Of a DNA stretch of 64,000 nucleotides, positions 61,403 through 64,000 are shown in pieces. The stretch is from the NCBI RefSeq assembly GCF_001653335.1, contig NZ_CP015079.1, forward strand, positions 2,418,001-2,482,000. The letters run 5' to 3'. The DNA comes from Nocardioides dokdonensis FR1436. Lineage in GTDB: Bacteria; Actinomycetota; Actinomycetes; Propionibacteriales; Nocardioidaceae. The notes beneath the pieces were generated by a model. The model made no database searches. It was not told the origin of the DNA and saw nothing but the letters and a program-made list of their open reading frames with translations. The position numbers and the translations under genes are program-made. Each line of letters begins with the position of its first letter. The first letter of the stretch is position 1.

Positions 61403-62056
61403 GTGAACCAGAACTCCAGCTCCGAAGGCCGCGACACCGCCTCCGACCAGAGAATGGGTGGGGGCGCCGGGCTCAACGTGCTCGACGACCACATCTACCA
61501 GCGTCTGCTCCGGGAACGGATCATCTTCCTCGGCTCCGAGGTGCGCGACCAGAACGCGAACGCGATCTGCGCGCAGCTGCTGCTGCTGTCCGCCGAGGAC
61601 CCCGAGGCCGACATCTTCCTGCACATCAACTCACCCGGTGGCTCCGTGGATGCCGGCATGGCCATCTACGACACCATGAACTACATCCCCAACGACGTGG
61701 CGACCGTCGGCATGGGCCTGGCCGCCTCCATGGGCCAGTTCCTGCTGTGTGCCGGCACCAAGGGCAAGCGCTACGCCCTGCCGCACGCGCGGATCATGAT
61801 GCACCAGCCCTCCTCGGGCATGGGTGGCTCCGCCTCCGACATCAAGATCCAGGCCCAGCAGTCGCTGCACATCAAGAAGGTGCTGCTCGACCTCATCGCC
61901 GAGCACACCGGACAGCCCATCGAGCAGGTCGTCGCCGACGCCGACCGCGACCGGTGGTTCACCGCCGACCAGGCCAAGGAGTACGGCCTGGTCGACCAGG
62001 TCGTCAAGAGCGCTCGCGACGCGGCCGACGAGGGCCGCCCGGCCCACACCAAGTGA
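61403..62056 (+). CDS. clpP1: ATP-dependent Clp protease proteolytic subunit 1
   Basis: The 217-residue serine protease subunit has nucleophile Ser109 (GLAASMGQF) and catalytic His134 (MMHQPSSGM); Asp follows near [25 protein letters not shown] is the family hallmark. Together with ClpP2 it should form the mixed ClpP1P2 tetradecamer of actinobacteria. GTG with TAGTGT seven bases upstream and a ClgR-type box further up. clpP2 starts 14 bases after the stop. Confidence 0.96.
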   Translation: MNQNSSSEGRDTASDQRMGGGAGLNVLDDHIYQRLLRERIIFLGSEVRDQNANAICAQLLLLSAEDPEADIFLHINSPGGSVDAGMAIYDTMNYIPNDVATVGMGLAASMGQFLLCAGTKGKRYALPHARIMMHQPSSGMGGSASDIKIQAQQSLHIKKVLLDLIAEHTGQPIEQVVADADRDRWFTADQAKEYGLVDQVVKSARDAADEGRPAHTK

Positions 62057-62070
62057 CGGGAGCACCGGAC

Positions 62071-62676
62071 ATGAACTACTACATCCCGCAGTGGGAGGAG
62101 CGCACGTCCTACGGCGTGCGCCGGATCGACCCCTACGCCAAGCTCTTCGAAGAGCGCATCATCTACCTGGGCACGCCGATCTCCGACGACGTCGCGAACG
62201 CCGTGATCGCCCAGCTGCTCTGCCTGCAGTCGATGAACCCCGAGCAGGAGATCAGCATCTACATCAACAGCCCCGGTGGTTCCTTCACCGCGCTGACGGC
62301 GATCTACGACACGATGAACTTCATCAAGCCCGACGTGCGCACGGTCTGCCTGGGCCAGGCGGCCTCCGCCGCCGCGATCCTGCTGGCCGCCGGCACGCCC
62401 GGCAAGCGGATGGCGCTGCCCAACAGCCGGATCCTCATCCACCAGCCCTACACCGAGGGCACCTTCGGCCAGACCTCGGACATCGAGATCCAGGCCAACG
62501 AGATCCTCCGGATGCGCGAGCTGCTCGAGAAGATGATCAGCGACCACTCCGGCCGTGCGGTCGAGGAGGTCAGCCGCGACATCGAGCGCGACAAGATCCT
62601 CACCGCCCAGGCTGCGGTGGAGTACGGGCTGATCGACTCGGTCCTGGAGTCCCTGAAGGCACCGGCCCTCACCTGA
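62071..62676 (+). CDS. clpP2: ATP-dependent Clp protease proteolytic subunit 2
   Basis: The 201-residue subunit has Ser99 (GQAASAAAIL) and His124 (LIHQPYTEG). SIYINSPGGSFTALTAIYDTMNFI is typical of ClpP2. GGGAG eight bases before the ATG. It is transcribed with clpP1 and partners ClpX or ClpC for protein turnover. Confidence 0.96.
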   Translation: MNYYIPQWEERTSYGVRRIDPYAKLFEERIIYLGTPISDDVANAVIAQLLCLQSMNPEQEISIYINSPGGSFTALTAIYDTMNFIKPDVRTVCLGQAASAAAILLAAGTPGKRMALPNSRILIHQPYTEGTFGQTSDIEIQANEILRMRELLEKMISDHSGRAVEEVSRDIERDKILTAQAAVEYGLIDSVLESLKAPALT

Positions 62677-62690
62677 GGGCCGACAAGGCG

Positions 62691-62738
62691 AGGTATCTCC
62701 CCGTGTCTGCCCCCGAGAGGGCGGTCCGGGGAGTACCT
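62691..62738 (+). other. Stem-loop between clpP2 and clpX
   Basis: AGGTATCTCCCCG (62691-62703) pairs with CGGGGAGTACCT (62727-62738), 12 bp with one bulged T; the loop holds a smaller GCCC/GGGC hairpin. It lies 14 bases past the clpP2 stop and 73 before clpX. It may be an attenuator, a processing site or a terminator that lets clpX be set separately. Confidence 0.6.
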
Positions 62739-62811
62739 TCGTCCAGATCGGTACAACGAGCACGACCCCGGGCGTCCCCCACGCCTGAGATGACTGAGGA
62801 GGGTGACCCCG

Positions 62812-64000
<1,189 letters not shown>

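Overview
The window is a GC-rich (about 70% or more by eye) piece of an actinobacterial chromosome. Supporting signs are two adjacent clpP genes followed by clpX, a group II truncated haemoglobin, a mycothiol-dependent nitroreductase relative, an oligoribonuclease, many GTG starts, and many genes whose -10-like hexamer lies only 6-8 nt before the start codon. Gene content and arrangement resemble Nocardioidaceae (Nocardioides and relatives); this placement is an inference, not a database result. I see no prophage, insertion sequence, CRISPR array or replication origin. The region is core and near-core chromosome with scattered tRNA genes (Leu, Lys, His, Arg, Gly, Pro).

Layout. 0-4 kb: rph-rdgB, an acyltransferase, tRNA-Leu, a lipoprotein and a GNAT protein. 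4-7.4 kb: a CbiMNQO-type nickel/cobalt ECF transporter behind a Nur-like operator, coupled to a DUF3618 protein and followed by a GroES-like protein. 7.7-13 kb: a secreted PvdQ-type acylase, a PT-repeat secreted protein and an MFS exporter. 13-20.5 kb: two PYROXD2-like FAD oxidoreductases and two sensor kinases. 20.5-26.6 kb: pirin, a gamma-glutamylcyclotransferase-like protein, orn, a MauE-DsbA redox pair, adenosine deaminase and a PIG-L deacetylase. 27-30.3 kb: a lone receiver, a 24-residue ORF, an unusual P450 and a sensor kinase. 30-39 kb: Xaa-Pro aminopeptidase, PrsW, two membrane GTPases, SSB, EttA and MarR. 39-44.8 kb: thiolase, TetR with a palindromic operator and a tiny membrane protein, a double-hotdog thioesterase, GlbO-MscS and DUF5130. 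45-52.5 kb: PepN, two secreted peptidoglycan hydrolases, a DsbA-like protein and DUF2254. 52.5-58.2 kb: metG, a repeat-bracketed membrane gene, an esterase, rpiB-nei and a SpoIIE phosphatase. 58.3-64 kb: tRNA-Gly, tRNA-Pro, trigger factor, a lipase-like hydrolase, and clpP1-clpP2-clpX (clpX runs off the end).

The least explained signals are three. First, an interspersed repeat family built of 22-bp units in inverted arms (1.95, 44.82, 54.3/54.7 kb) sits mostly between convergent 3' ends, and one copy is split around a membrane gene. Second, the cluster receiver / 24-aa peptide / P450 / histidine kinase contains a P450 whose I-helix lacks the usual acid-alcohol pair. Third, a PrsW protease overlaps a dynamin-like GTPase, followed by a second GTPase and SSB. 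Regulatory sites that fit known families are a Nur-type box before cbiM, a GTTCGC-N5-GCG (ClgR-type) box before clpP1, a TetR-type palindrome at 41.4 kb and an 11-bp direct-repeat array before the PT-rich protein gene.
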